From positions 1 through 64,000 of the forward strand of contig CACMOQ010000005.1 of the NCBI GenBank assembly GCA_902615445.1: a stretch of DNA of 64,000 bases, read 5' to 3'. This DNA comes from an uncultured Pelagibacteraceae bacterium. Lineage in GTDB: Bacteria > Pseudomonadota > Alphaproteobacteria > Pelagibacterales > Pelagibacteraceae. The notes under the pieces are model-generated. The model saw nothing but the letters and a program-made list of their open reading frames with translations. It had not been told where the DNA came from and ran no database searches. Position 1 is the stretch's first letter. Each line of letters starts with the position of its first letter. Shown one piece after another: positions 14,942-24,012 of this stretch. A program made the translations under genes and the position numbers.

Positions 14942-16194
14942 TAATTAATTCTTCTTATCTTAGCTCCAACCTTTTTTAGTTTTTTTTCTAGATCTTCATA
15001 TCCACGGTCTAAGTGATATATTCTGTTTATAGTAGATTTTCCTTTTGCGGTTAGAGCAGCAAGGATAAGTGAGACAGATGCTCTTAAATCAGTTGCCATT
15101 AGTTCTGCAGATGCAAAATTAATATTTCCTTTAACTAAAACCTTGTTGCCTAAGGTTTTAATCTGTGCCCCCATTCGATTCAATTCTGCTACATGCATAA
15201 ATCTATTTTCAAAAATTTTTTCCTCAATGAAAGAATCTTTCTTTGCTTTACATAACAATGCCATAATCTGAGCTTGTAAATCAGTTGGAAAACCTGGATA
15301 AGGTGCTGTTTTAATATTTAAGCTTTTTATCTTTTTATTACCTATTATTTTTATTTCTTTATTTTTAGTAATAATTTTCACTCCAATCTTTTTTAAGATG
15401 TCTATTTCAGTTTTTAATAAACCTGGAATAATATTCTTAATTTTTAGATTTCCTTCTGTTATTGCTGCTGCTATCAAATAAGTGCCTGCCTCAATTCTAT
15501 CAAACATTACAGAATATGTTGCTTGTTTTATATCACTCACCCCAACAATCTTGATAGACCTTTTGCCTATCCATTTAACATTACATCCTAATTTTATTAG
15601 AAAATTTGTTAAATCCTTCACCTCGGGTTCAATAGCGCAATTAGTCAAAGTTGTTGTACCTTTTGCTAGACATGCAGCAATTATTAAATTTTCAGTGGCC
15701 CCCACAGATATCTTTGAAAAATGAATTTTGGATCCCCTTAATCCTTTTGGTGCAAATGCATGAACATATCCTTGATCAATTTTATATTTGACACCAAGTT
15801 TTGAAAGACCCTTCAAATGTAGATCAATAGGTCTTGAACCAATTGCACAACCTCCTGGCAATGATACCTTTGCATTACCAAATTTTGCTAATAACGGGCC
15901 AAGAACTAATATACCTGCTCTCATAGTTTTTACTAATTTATATGCTGCAAATTTTTTATCTTGATAAAAATTATTAATTATTAAATTTTTTTTTACGAAT
16001 TTAGCTTTTGAACCTAAAGACTTTAATAGATTAATCATCGTATCTATATCTTTTACTTTTGGCAAGTTCCTTAAATAAATCTTCTTGTTAGATAGCAAAG
16101 TTGCAGCAAGGATTGGTAAGGATGCGTTCTTCGATCCAGATATATTTATTTGACCTTTGAGTTTATTTGAGCCAAAAACTTCTAGTTTTTGCAT
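14941..16194 (-). CDS. murA: UDP-N-acetylglucosamine 1-carboxyvinyltransferase
   Basis: First committed step of peptidoglycan synthesis: transfers enolpyruvate from PEP to UDP-GlcNAc; the target of fosfomycin. 417 aa, normal. The two-domain inside-out barrel motifs are present: GSKNASLPILAATLL, the active-site loop LPGGCAIGSRPIDLHL with the catalytic Cys retained, TAPYPGFPTDLQAQ, and the C-terminal ATDLRASVSLILAAL. Two nt after dcd and sharing a base with DUF2948. Confidence 0.98.
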   Translation of the reverse strand: MQKLEVFGSNKLKGQINISGSKNASLPILAATLLSNKKIYLRNLPKVKDIDTMINLLKSLGSKAKFVKKNLIINNFYQDKKFAAYKLVKTMRAGILVLGPLLAKFGNAKVSLPGGCAIGSRPIDLHLKGLSKLGVKYKIDQGYVHAFAPKGLRGSKIHFSKISVGATENLIIAACLAKGTTTLTNCAIEPEVKDLTNFLIKLGCNVKWIGKRSIKIVGVSDIKQATYSVMFDRIEAGTYLIAAAITEGNLKIKNIIPGLLKTEIDILKKIGVKIITKNKEIKIIGNKKIKSLNIKTAPYPGFPTDLQAQIMALLCKAKKDSFIEEKIFENRFMHVAELNRMGAQIKTLGNKVLVKGNINFASAELMATDLRASVSLILAALTAKGKSTINRIYHLDRGYEDLEKKLKKVGAKIRRIN

Positions 16195-16196
16195 AG

Positions 16197-16751
16197 CTAA
16201 ACTTTTGGCAAAGTTACCCCAGTCTGACCCATATATTTTCCATTTCTATCTGCATAAGTCACATCTGGTTTCTCATTTCCTTTCAAAAAAATGAATTGTG
16301 CTACACCCTCATTAGCGTAAATTTTAGCAGGCAAGGGAGTTGTATTTGAAAATTCTAGAGTTACATAACCTTCCCAACCTGGCTCCAAAGGTGTTACATT
16401 TACAATAATTCCACATCTAGCATAAGTAGATTTGCCGAGACAAATTACTAAAATATCATCGGGGATTTTGAATTTTTCTACAGTTCTTGCAAGCACAAAT
16501 GAATTTGGTGGAATAATACACTCTGATATATTTTTTGTTATAAAATTTGAGGGTTTGAAATTTTTGGGATCAACAATCTCGGAATTTACATTTGTAAATA
16601 TTTTAAACTCATCAGATACTCTTGCGTCATACCCAAAAGACGATAGTCCATAGGAAATACTGTCTCCTCTAATTTGTTTTTCCTCAAAAGGAGAAATCAT
16701 TCCTTTTTCTTTGGACATTTTTCTTATCCATTTATCTGACAGAACCGTCAT
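16197..16751 (-). CDS. dcd: dCTP deaminase
   Basis: Deaminates dCTP to dUTP, supplying dTMP synthesis; trimeric dUTPase-like fold. 184 aa. Motifs are [52 protein letters not shown] with the catalytic Glu, and the nucleotide-closing tail [10 protein letters not shown]. Its ATG directly follows the stop of a 33-aa gene (TAA-ATG), and murA follows 2 nt later. The bifunctional DCD-DUT form of other bacteria is a less likely alternative. Confidence 0.93.
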   Translation of the reverse strand: MTVLSDKWIRKMSKEKGMISPFEEKQIRGDSISYGLSSFGYDARVSDEFKIFTNVNSEIVDPKNFKPSNFITKNISECIIPPNSFVLARTVEKFKIPDDILVICLGKSTYARCGIIVNVTPLEPGWEGYVTLEFSNTTPLPAKIYANEGVAQFIFLKGNEKPDVTYADRNGKYMGQTGVTLPKV

Positions 16752-16853
16752 TTATTTATTTATTTTTCTTCTTTTTTTTTGAAATAATTTTCTTTTCTTT
16801 AAATTTTTTTTTAAGGCTAAGCTTAATTTTTCTTTTTTATCGATTTTGCTCAT
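16752..16853 (-). CDS. small basic protein, 33 aa
   Basis: Reads MSKIDKKEKLSLALKKNLKK... and ends RRKINK: a lysine- and arginine-rich helix with no cysteine. Its ATG overlaps the stop of the upstream 66-aa gene (ATGA, 16850-16853), and its TAA abuts the dcd ATG, so translation is coupled on both sides. That packing is why I call it real. Comparable short proteins of the type LAxALRxNLRRRK are common in alphaproteobacteria (from memory). Function unknown; the basic helix suggests RNA or ribosome contact, which is a guess. Confidence 0.7.
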   Translation of the reverse strand: MSKIDKKEKLSLALKKNLKKRKLFQKKRRKINK

Positions 16854-17050
16854 TCTTTGTTTGGATTAGTTAGAAAATCAAGCGTGATAGGTTTTGAAGC
16901 ATCTAAAACTTTTGGCTTGTCATCATCTTTTTTCACTCCATCTTTAGCAAGTCTTTTGGCTTTTTTCTCAGCAAGCTTTTTCTCTCGCTTAGCTTGTTTT
17001 TCCATAAGCTTTGCACTTTTTGTAGATTTATAGTCGTAATGAATGCCCAT
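16850..17050 (-). CDS. conserved small charged protein, 66 aa
   Basis: Opens MGIHYDYKSTKSAKLMEKQA, continues as a very lysine-rich, probably helical middle (residues 14-36) and ends with an acidic and proline-containing tail (KPITLDFLTNPNKE). It heads the operon 66 aa - 33 aa - dcd - murA - DUF2948 - hisD - infA. The pattern resembles small alphaproteobacterial proteins near these genes (DUF4169-like), but I cannot confirm the family. No membrane segment or signal peptide. Confidence 0.7.
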   Translation of the reverse strand: MGIHYDYKSTKSAKLMEKQAKREKKLAEKKAKRLAKDGVKKDDDKPKVLDASKPITLDFLTNPNKE

Positions 17051-17150
17051 AAAATTTCCAAAATAAGATATAAATCATAATAGTCAAAAAATTAAGGCAA
17101 TAATTTGAAAAAAATGCTTTATTATCAATAAAAATAGATTTGGTGATAAC

Positions 17151-17224
17151 GCTCCTATAGTTAAATGGTATAACATGTCCATGGTAAGGATAAATCCCAA
17201 GTTCGATTCTTGGTGGGAGCACCA
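17151..17224 (+). tRNA. tRNA-Thr(GGT)
   Basis: 74 nt with encoded CCA. Acceptor GCTCCTA/TGGGAGC, D stem GTTA/TAAC, D loop AATGGTA with canonical G18-G19, anticodon stem TGTCC/GGATA, loop ATGGTAA with anticodon GGT, T stem CCAAG/CTTGG, T loop TTCGATT. This is the canonical-elbow control for the aberrant tRNA-His, whose D loop differs only at position 18. It ends at 17224, directly against the stop codon of the convergent TVP38-type gene at 17225. Confidence 0.97.
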
Positions 17225-17947
17225 CTAATTTTTGTAAAGGGACTTTCTAAGAAAAATTGTAATCAAAACTAAACATAAAAATGCAAGTATTGGAATATAT
17301 ATTTCTTGTGAAAAGATTATGTCTGTAATTTTTGGGATTTGTGAATTTTGTTCTATTATTTTTTCTAAACCACTGCCTATAGAGACAGCTAAAAAAATTT
17401 GAGGTACAATTCCTATATATGATGCAAAGAAAAAATTTTTTACTCTTACGTCAAATATTGTGGGTAAAATGCAACTAAGTTGCCAAGGTATTCCTCCAAT
17501 AAATCTATATATTAAAAGATAATAAAATTCAGATTCTTTGAATTTGATCTCAAGATTTTGATATTTACTTAAAAATTTTTCTCTTACTAAGTCTTTCAAA
17601 AAATAATTTCCAAAAATATATAAAAATGTTGCACCTACACTCATACCAGTGACTACGATTATAGTCCCTAACCATTTTCCAAAAATAAATCCTCCTAAAA
17701 GAGCTATAGGAGAACCAAAACCTAAAAAAGGGAATACCCATAATATTGTGAAAATCAAAAAAATTATTGATACAAGAAACAGGTTAGAATTTTTTAGTTT
17801 CACAAAGTACAATCTGTTTTCTTTAATAAAATCATAGGATGTTATTTCTTGAATACTGAATTTCGAAAAAAATAATAAAAGAAATATAGTTATCAGAACT
17901 AGATATAATAACCCTATTATTATTTTAGTTTTATTAGCTTTTTCCAT
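17225..17947 (-). CDS. TVP38/TMEM64 (VTT/DedA-like) membrane protein
   Basis: Inner-membrane protein of 240 aa with about six hydrophobic segments. The SNARE-associated/VTT core is visible: FLGFGSPIALLGGFIFGKWLG, a glycine-rich helix GMSVGATFLYIFGNYF, and the family signature YRFIGGIPWQLSCILPTIF followed by FFFASYIGIVPQIFL. Homologues in the VTT superfamily act as lipid scramblases or flippases or are linked to ion homeostasis; the role here is unknown. It ends one base before the facing tRNA-Thr and diverges from rpmH. Confidence 0.85.
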   Translation of the reverse strand: MEKANKTKIIIGLLYLVLITIFLLLFFSKFSIQEITSYDFIKENRLYFVKLKNSNLFLVSIIFLIFTILWVFPFLGFGSPIALLGGFIFGKWLGTIIVVTGMSVGATFLYIFGNYFLKDLVREKFLSKYQNLEIKFKESEFYYLLIYRFIGGIPWQLSCILPTIFDVRVKNFFFASYIGIVPQIFLAVSIGSGLEKIIEQNSQIPKITDIIFSQEIYIPILAFLCLVLITIFLRKSLYKN

Positions 17948-17977
17948 TATGATTTATAGTATTTATAAATCTTCTAT

Positions 17978-18006
17978 TTGCTATTTATATATATAATTAT
18001 TATAAA
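17978..18006 (+). promoter_or_regulatory. candidate sigma-70 promoter for rpmH-rnpA-yidD-yidC
   Basis: TTGCTA (17978-17983) and TATAAA (18001-18006) are separated by 17 nt and lie 33 nt upstream of the rpmH ATG, in the divergent gap after the TVP38 gene. Spacing is ideal and the -35 matches four of six consensus bases. The region is AT-rich, so a chance match is possible. Confidence 0.4.
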
Positions 18007-18038
18007 GAGCGAAATTTAATTTAAATTAAATCACTTTT

Positions 18039-18179
18039 ATGAAGAGAACATATCAACCGTCTAAAATTAAAAGAGCAAGAAAACATGGTTTTAGGTCAAA
18101 AATGAAAACTAAAGGTGGTAAGAAGCTTTTAGCGAGAAGACGAGCAAGAGGAAGAAAGTCTTTAACAGTATCTGGTTGA
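18039..18179 (+). CDS. rpmH: 50S ribosomal protein L34
   Basis: 46-aa ribosomal protein of the large subunit. Reads [20 protein letters not shown], then a [24 protein letters not shown] basic tail ending LTVSG, the full L34 pattern. It opens the rpmH-rnpA-yidD-yidC cluster, 4 nt before rnpA. Confidence 0.98.
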   Translation: MKRTYQPSKIKRARKHGFRSKMKTKGGKKLLARRRARGRKSLTVSG

Positions 18180-18183
18180 TTAA

Positions 18184-18525
18184 ATGAAAAGCAAAATATT
18201 TGCTCTTTCCAAAAATGAAGACTTTAAAAATTTGCTTCAAAAGAAAAAAATATCAAACAATTATGTAACAATTTTTTATGGTATTTTGAATAACAAAGAT
18301 ATTAAAAACCTAAATATAAGTTTTGTGGCAAAAAAAAAAATAGGGAATGCAGTTAAAAGAAATAAAATAAAAAGAAGATTAAAAAATATAATAAATGAAG
18401 CAATAAAAAAAATGGCAATAAAATGTAATTATTCATATCTTGTTATTGCCAAACCAACTATGTTAAATAACGAATATAAAAATATAAAAGAAACGTTATT
18501 CCAAAGCTTAAAAAAAATAAGATAA
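18184..18525 (+). CDS. rnpA: ribonuclease P protein component
   Basis: Protein cofactor of RNase P, which matures tRNA 5' ends. 113 aa with the conserved VKRNKIKRRLKNIINEA RNA-binding helix (family RNxxKRxxR motif) and FVAKKKIGNA before it. An 11-A homopolymer (18330-18340) encodes the AKKKIG turn and is a possible slippage or sequencing-error site. Shares one base with yidD. The RNA partner rnpB is not in the window. Confidence 0.95.
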   Translation: MKSKIFALSKNEDFKNLLQKKKISNNYVTIFYGILNNKDIKNLNISFVAKKKIGNAVKRNKIKRRLKNIINEAIKKMAIKCNYSYLVIAKPTMLNNEYKNIKETLFQSLKKIR

Positions 18526-18776
18526 TGAATATTTTTACTTACCTATTGATTAAATTCATAAAAATATATAAATTTTTAATTAGCCCATTACTTGGAAATT
18601 CTTGTAGATATTTCCCCACATGTTCAGATTATAGTGTCGAGTCTCTTAAAACTTTTGGATTTTTTAAGGGTATTTATAAAAGTCTAAAAAGAATTTTTTC
18701 TTGTCATCCGATTAGATCTTTAGGAGGCGGTGAAGGTTTTGATCCTGTTAATAAAGATATGAAAGTGAAGAAATAA
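18525..18776 (+). CDS. yidD: membrane protein insertion efficiency factor YidD
   Basis: 83-aa inner-face membrane-associated protein that aids YidC-dependent insertion. The hallmark CRYFPTCSDYSVESLKTFG, a KGIYKSLKRIFSCHP segment and the GGEGFDPV end are all present. An N-terminal amphipathic helix (LLIKFIKIYKFLISPLLG) matches the family. It overlaps rnpA and yidC by one base each. Confidence 0.97.
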   Translation: MNIFTYLLIKFIKIYKFLISPLLGNSCRYFPTCSDYSVESLKTFGFFKGIYKSLKRIFSCHPIRSLGGGEGFDPVNKDMKVKK

Positions 18777-20455
18777 TGGAATCTAAAAATGTAATAGCAG
18801 CAATAGCATTATCTACAGCTGTAATTGTTCTATATTCTTTGTTTTTTATGCCAGAAAAACCTGTTTCGAACAAAAATTTAATAAAAAAAAATCAAATAGA
18901 GCAAACTTCAGATACACCTAGTCTTGATCAAAAGGAAACGTCTATTCAAGTTTCAAGAGAAGATGCAATAAAACAGAGTCAAAGAATTAAATTTGAAAAT
19001 CAAAGTATAATTGGGTCAATCAATTTAAAAGGAGCAGCTATTGATGACTTGACTTTTAAAAATTACAACACTGATTTAGAAAGTAATAAAAAAGTTACCC
19101 TTTTAGGGCCAAGGAACATAGAAAATGGATATTTAATTGAAAGTGGATTTGTTACTTCAGACAAGAATATTGATATACCTACCTCAGAATCTATCTGGAG
19201 AGTAATTGGTAACAATAAATTAACAGACCAATCATCAATAAAGTTAATATGGACAAATAATCAAGGTATAACTTTTGAAAAAGAAATCTCGTTAGATGAT
19301 AAGTATTTATTTACTATTAGACAGAGTGTAATAAATTCATCTAACAATAAATATGATTTTTATTCTTATGGTCAAATTATAAGAAATAAGATTCCTGAAA
19401 TATCTAATTTTTATATTCTACATGAAGGTTTAATTGCTACGTTAGATGACGAATTAATCGAAGAAGATTATGATGATATTCAAGAAAAAAAGTTCACAAG
19501 AACAGCGCAAAAAGGTTGGCTTGGTATTGGAGATAAATATTGGATTACGTCATTAATTCCTCCTAGTGGGAGAGAGTTTAAAACAACATTTGATTACAAA
19601 AAAAAATTTAGAGCTAACTTCATAATAACAGAACCTTTAGAATTAGATAGCAATGGTAAAATAGAGGAAGAATTTCAAATAATAGTCGCTGCTAAAAGAG
19701 TGGATATTATAGATGGTTATGCTGAGTCATTAAATATCGATAAATTTGATTTAGCAATTGATTGGGGCTTTTTATATTTTATAACTAAACCTCTTTTTTT
19801 TGGGATTGATTATTTTTTCAAGCTACTAGGAAATTATGGTTTAGCAATTATAGCGATTACAATTTGTATTAGATTAGCTTTTTTTCCACTCGCAAATTTT
19901 TCTTTCAGAAGTATGGCTAAAATGAAAGCCCTTCAACCAGAAATGGTTAGATTAAAAGAGCTTCATAAAGATGATAAAATGAAACTTCAACAAGAAATGA
20001 TGGCCTTATACAAAAAAGAGAAAGTAAATCCAATGTCTGGCTGTCTACCAATACTTGTTCAAATTCCAGTTTTTTTTGCTCTTTACAAAGTTTTATTTGT
20101 AACAATTGAGATGAGGCAGATGCCATTTTTTGGTTGGATACAAGATTTAAGTGAAAGAGACCCTACAAGTATATTTAATTTATTTGGCTTATTACCTTAC
20201 GACGTTCCATCTTTTTTAGTAATTGGTGCTTGGCCAGTAGCAATGGGGGTTTCTATGTGGGTACAACAAAAATTGAATCCTGCTCCTACAGATCCAATGC
20301 AAGCAAAAATATTTATGTTTTTTCCACTTTTTTTGACCGTAATACTAGCACCCTTTCCTAGCGGTTTGGTAATTTATTGGACTGTCAATAATATTCTAAC
20401 TATGGCCCAACAAGTGTTCATCATGAAAAGGACAACAGTTAAAACTGTCACTTAA
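18776..20455 (+). CDS. yidC: membrane protein insertase YidC
   Basis: Inserts and folds inner-membrane proteins with or without SecYEG. 559 aa, Gram-negative type: N-terminal TM1 (VIAAIALSTAVIVLYSLFF), a large periplasmic domain (about residues 25-340), then five TM segments. The cytoplasmic coiled loop KMKALQPEMVRLKELHKDDK and GCLPILVQIPVFFALYKVL are typical. In many alphaproteobacteria engB follows; here argB begins 28 nt later, so engB is absent from this site. Confidence 0.97.
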   Translation: MESKNVIAAIALSTAVIVLYSLFFMPEKPVSNKNLIKKNQIEQTSDTPSLDQKETSIQVSREDAIKQSQRIKFENQSIIGSINLKGAAIDDLTFKNYNTDLESNKKVTLLGPRNIENGYLIESGFVTSDKNIDIPTSESIWRVIGNNKLTDQSSIKLIWTNNQGITFEKEISLDDKYLFTIRQSVINSSNNKYDFYSYGQIIRNKIPEISNFYILHEGLIATLDDELIEEDYDDIQEKKFTRTAQKGWLGIGDKYWITSLIPPSGREFKTTFDYKKKFRANFIITEPLELDSNGKIEEEFQIIVAAKRVDIIDGYAESLNIDKFDLAIDWGFLYFITKPLFFGIDYFFKLLGNYGLAIIAITICIRLAFFPLANFSFRSMAKMKALQPEMVRLKELHKDDKMKLQQEMMALYKKEKVNPMSGCLPILVQIPVFFALYKVLFVTIEMRQMPFFGWIQDLSERDPTSIFNLFGLLPYDVPSFLVIGAWPVAMGVSMWVQQKLNPAPTDPMQAKIFMFFPLFLTVILAPFPSGLVIYWTVNNILTMAQQVFIMKRTTVKTVT

Positions 20456-20483
20456 AAATTAATTATTACTCAAATATAAAAAA

Positions 20484-21332
20484 ATGGATTTAAAAAAAAT
20501 ACTTCCCAAAAATGGACCACCAATTAATGAAGTATCTAAATATATAGAAAAATATAAAAATGATCTCATAGTAATAAAATATGGAGGAAATGTTTTTATA
20601 GACAGAAATATCTTTGACAATTTTATAATTGATATAAATATACTCAATAAATTAGGCATTTCTTTTGCAGTTGTTCATGGAGGGGGGCCTAGAATAAAAA
20701 GAGAACTGGATAAATCGAATATTCAATCAAAATTTATCAGAGGATTAAGAGTTACTGATGAAAAGATAATAAATATAGTTGAGTCAGTTTTGATTGATTT
20801 TAATTATGATATTGTTAACTCCTTAAAAAAGTTTGGAACTGATGCAATCTCCATCCACACACAAAAAAATAATATCATTGAGGTAGCTCCAGAGGCAAAA
20901 GAGCTTGGTTTTGTTGGGATACCTAAGAAAATTAACAATAATCTTTTAGAAAAAATTCTTAATCAAAATAAAGTTCCAATAATTTCACCCTTAGGCTTAG
21001 GAAATGATAATCGTACATATAATATTAATGGTGATATCGCTGCTGGTGCAATTGCAAAATCATTAAAATCTAGAAGATTACTATTAATGACTAATGTAAA
21101 GGGAGTTTTAGATAAAGACAAAAAACTGATTAACGAAATCTCATCTTCAGAAGTTTTAAAAATGGTTGAAGATAATACTATTACAGAAGGTATGATTCCT
21201 AAAATTAACACCTGTTTAGATGCAGTTAAAAATGGAGTGACAGCAGTTGGAATAATTGATGGTAGAAAACAACACTCTATATTGTTTGAGATTTTTTCTG
21301 ACAAGGGATCTGGGACTTTAATAAGAAAATGA
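20484..21332 (+). CDS. argB: acetylglutamate kinase
   Basis: Phosphorylates N-acetyl-L-glutamate, the second step of arginine synthesis. 282 aa amino-acid-kinase fold with IKYGGNVF (nucleotide-binding Lys), VVHGGGPRIKREL, the substrate segment NINGDIAAGAIAKSL, LLMTNVKGVL and GMIPKI. The usual GGNAM/GGHAM after the lysine reads GGNVF. The stop overlaps the following HAD gene by 4 nt. Confidence 0.96.
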   Translation: MDLKKILPKNGPPINEVSKYIEKYKNDLIVIKYGGNVFIDRNIFDNFIIDINILNKLGISFAVVHGGGPRIKRELDKSNIQSKFIRGLRVTDEKIINIVESVLIDFNYDIVNSLKKFGTDAISIHTQKNNIIEVAPEAKELGFVGIPKKINNNLLEKILNQNKVPIISPLGLGNDNRTYNINGDIAAGAIAKSLKSRRLLLMTNVKGVLDKDKKLINEISSSEVLKMVEDNTITEGMIPKINTCLDAVKNGVTAVGIIDGRKQHSILFEIFSDKGSGTLIRK

Positions 21333-22021
21333 TAAATTTTAAGCAAATGAAATATCTTCTCTTAGATCTTGATGGAGTTTGTTATGGAAAACACAACAAT
21401 TATTCCTTAGAAAAAGTATTTGGTCAAGTTTCTAAAAGAATGACAATGTTCATATCTGAGCGACTAAAAATAGATATGGAAGAGGCAAAAAAATTACAGA
21501 CTAATTATTTTTATAAATATAACACAAGCTTAAATGGTTTAATGATACATCATGATATACCTCCAGAAGAATTTTTGAAGTATGTCCACACAATAGATCT
21601 TTCATTTATGAAAGAAGACAAAATTATGAGAAGAGAGCTTGAAAAATTAGATATGGAAAAATTTATCTTTACAAATGGAAGTGCTGAGCATGCTAAAAAT
21701 ATTTTAACTCATTTAGGAGTATATGATCTCTTTGGTAGAGATAAAGTTTTTGATATTAAAGATGCTGGATATATACCAAAACCAGAGGCTAAAACTTTTG
21801 ATTTAATGGTTGAAAAATTCGGATTAAATCCAAAAGAAACTATTTATATAGAGGATATTGCAAAAAACCTCAGTATTGGTCATGAACGAGGTTGTACAAC
21901 TGTTTGGTTAATTAATGACGAACACTTTGGTAAGTTAGATTCTGATAAAGATTATATTTCTCATAAAATTGAAAATCTGTCTTTATTTCTAAAGGAAATA
22001 AGGTTATTAAAAAGTCAATAA
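21329..22021 (+). CDS. HAD-family pyrimidine 5'-nucleotidase
   Basis: Haloacid-dehalogenase phosphatase of the Sdt1/YjjG-like pyrimidine 5'-nucleotidase type, 230 aa. HAD motif I is LLDLDGVCYG (nucleophile and acid Asp), motif II IFTNGSAEHA, motif III Lys in KPEAKTFDLMV and motif IV IYIEDIAKNL. A helical cap of about 80 residues follows motif I. The start overlaps argB by 4 nt; an internal ATG at 21347 is an alternative. The exact substrate cannot be read from sequence. It stands between argB and dapD, 3 nt before the latter. Confidence 0.85.
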   Translation: MINFKQMKYLLLDLDGVCYGKHNNYSLEKVFGQVSKRMTMFISERLKIDMEEAKKLQTNYFYKYNTSLNGLMIHHDIPPEEFLKYVHTIDLSFMKEDKIMRRELEKLDMEKFIFTNGSAEHAKNILTHLGVYDLFGRDKVFDIKDAGYIPKPEAKTFDLMVEKFGLNPKETIYIEDIAKNLSIGHERGCTTVWLINDEHFGKLDSDKDYISHKIENLSLFLKEIRLLKSQ

Positions 22022-22024
22022 ATC

Positions 22025-22852
22025 ATGTCTATAGAAAAAATTATAAATGATGCTTGGGAAAACAAAGGTCAAGTAAATCCAAATTCGGATAAGACGTTAA
22101 AGGATGCAATCAATCAAGTAATAAATGACTTGGATAGTGGTAAATCAAGAGTTGCCGAAAAAATAAATGGAGAATGGGTAACTCATCAACACTTAAAAAA
22201 AGCAATTATGCTAAGTTTCAGAATTTATCCAATGGAAAATTTAAATGGACCTTACTCCAGTTGGTATGATAAGGCGCATTTGTTAAAAGGAAAAACTGCT
22301 GGCTGGACAAAGGAAGATCATGAGAGGGCAGGTTTTAGAATGGTTCCAAACTCACCTGTTAGAAAAGGATCATTCGTAGGAAAAGATGCTGTTCTTATGC
22401 CATGTTATGTAAACATCGGTTCTTACATTGGGGCTAAAACAATGATGGATACATTTAGTCGTGCTGGTAGTTGTTGTCAGATTGGCGAGAATTGTCATAT
22501 ATCTGCGGGGTCTGGAGTTGGTGGTGTACTGGAACCTGCTCAAGCATTACCTACAATTATAGAGGATAATGTATTTTTAGGAGCAATGTCTGAGGTGGTT
22601 GAAGGAGTGATAGTTGGAGAGGGTTCTGTGTTAAGCATGGGAATGCTAATTACACAATCTACAAAAATTGTAAATAGATCGACCGGTGAGATTATATATG
22701 GAAAAATTCCTCCCTACTCAGTTGTTGTTCCAGGTTCTCTTCCTGATAAAAAAAATCCATCTGCTCCATCACTTAGTTGTGCGGTGATAATCAAGCAAGT
22801 AGACGAAAAGACTAGATCAAAAACATCAATTAATGATCTTTTAAGAGATTAA
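22025..22852 (+). CDS. dapD: tetrahydrodipicolinate N-succinyltransferase
   Basis: Succinylates tetrahydrodipicolinate in the lysine/diaminopimelate pathway. 275 aa, the usual length. Left-handed beta-helix hexapeptide repeats cover about residues 110-230 (KDAVLMPCYVNIGSYIGAKT, ISAGSGVGGVLEP, VFLGAMSEVVEGVIVGEGS). The N-terminal helical part FRIYPMENLNGPYSSWYDK and the CoA-side IPPYSVVVPGSLP are typical. Two nt before dapE, so the pair is co-expressed. Confidence 0.97.
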   Translation: MSIEKIINDAWENKGQVNPNSDKTLKDAINQVINDLDSGKSRVAEKINGEWVTHQHLKKAIMLSFRIYPMENLNGPYSSWYDKAHLLKGKTAGWTKEDHERAGFRMVPNSPVRKGSFVGKDAVLMPCYVNIGSYIGAKTMMDTFSRAGSCCQIGENCHISAGSGVGGVLEPAQALPTIIEDNVFLGAMSEVVEGVIVGEGSVLSMGMLITQSTKIVNRSTGEIIYGKIPPYSVVVPGSLPDKKNPSAPSLSCAVIIKQVDEKTRSKTSINDLLRD

Positions 22853-22854
22853 GC

Positions 22855-24012
22855 ATGCAAAAAATTAATGAATTACAATTAGCCAAGGAGCTAATTAGGT
22901 TTCCAACTGTGACTCCAGTAGACGCTGGAGTGATGAAATTTTTAGAAAAGAAATTGAAAAAACTTGGTTTCAAAACAAAAATACTAGAATTTAAAGAAAG
23001 AGGTTTTAAACCGGTTAAAAATTTATATGCAAGATTGGGATCAAAAGAACCTAATTTTTGTTATGCGGGTCACCTGGATGTTGTACCTCCAGGAAATATA
23101 AAAGACTGGACAATAAATCCATTTAAACCATTAATAAGAAAAGGTAATTTAATTGGAAGAGGTGCAAATGATATGAAAAGTTCTGTTGCAGCTTTTGTTT
23201 CTGCTGTAAGTACTTTTTTATCACTTAATAAAAAGTTTAGTGGATCGATTAGTCTATTAATAACAGGTGATGAAGAAGGCGATGCAATAAATGGAACAAG
23301 AAAAGTAGTGGAGTATTTAAAAAAAAAAAGAGAGAAAATTAGTTTTTGTTTAGTGGGTGAACCGACAAACCCAAACAAATTAGGTGAAATGATCAAAATT
23401 GGTCGTAGAGGCAGTTTAACAGGTAAATTAACTATATTCGGTTTACAGGGTCACGTTGCGTATCCTCACAGAGCAAATAATCCCTCAACTATAATTGTTA
23501 AAATTTTAAAAGAGTTAAAAGATATTAGATTTGATAAAGGTACAAAAGATTTTCAACCTACAAACTTAGAAGTTACAAAAATAAATATAAATAATACTGC
23601 TGACAATGTTATTCCTGCTACAGCTGAAGCAACTTTTAACATCAGGTTTAATAACAAACACTCATCAACTTCCATCAAAAAAAGGCTAAATAAAATCTTT
23701 ATTAAAATTAATAAAAAAAATAGATCAAAATTTAGAGTCAATTATAGTGTTTCTGGTGAAGCTTTTTTAACTAAACCAAATAAAACTACTTATATGATAC
23801 AAAATACCATAAAAAAAATCACTAAGATAAAACCAAAATTATCGACTACGGGCGGAACCTCAGATCTACGGTTCATAAAAGCTATATCACCTGGTTTAGA
23901 ATTTGGTTTAGTTGGACGAACTATGCACCGCGTGGATGAGGTGGTATCATTAAAAGATTTAAAAAATCTTAAGAAAATTTATGAAAATATTTTAATAAAT
24001 TATTTTAAATGA
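22855..24012 (+). CDS. dapE: succinyl-diaminopimelate desuccinylase
   Basis: Zinc aminoacylase (M20 family) that removes succinate from N-succinyl-LL-DAP. 385 aa. Metal ligands sit in YAGHLDVVPPG, RGANDMKSSVAAF and TGDEEGDAINGT (catalytic Glu-Glu), GEPT, and the C-terminal MHRVDE. The dimerisation domain shows GRRGSLTGKLTIFGLQGHVAYPH. It follows dapD and overlaps the deacetylase-like gene by 4 nt. Confidence 0.96.
   Translation: MQKINELQLAKELIRFPTVTPVDAGVMKFLEKKLKKLGFKTKILEFKERGFKPVKNLYARLGSKEPNFCYAGHLDVVPPGNIKDWTINPFKPLIRKGNLIGRGANDMKSSVAAFVSAVSTFLSLNKKFSGSISLLITGDEEGDAINGTRKVVEYLKKKREKISFCLVGEPTNPNKLGEMIKIGRRGSLTGKLTIFGLQGHVAYPHRANNPSTIIVKILKELKDIRFDKGTKDFQPTNLEVTKININNTADNVIPATAEATFNIRFNNKHSSTSIKKRLNKIFIKINKKNRSKFRVNYSVSGEAFLTKPNKTTYMIQNTIKKITKIKPKLSTTGGTSDLRFIKAISPGLEFGLVGRTMHRVDEVVSLKDLKNLKKIYENILINYFK

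Noticed and set aside
17028..17225. Minus-strand reading frame of 65 aa
   Set aside because: It is the antisense of tRNA-Thr plus a short AT-rich tail; the tRNA folds perfectly and the peptide resembles typical antisense-tRNA translations.
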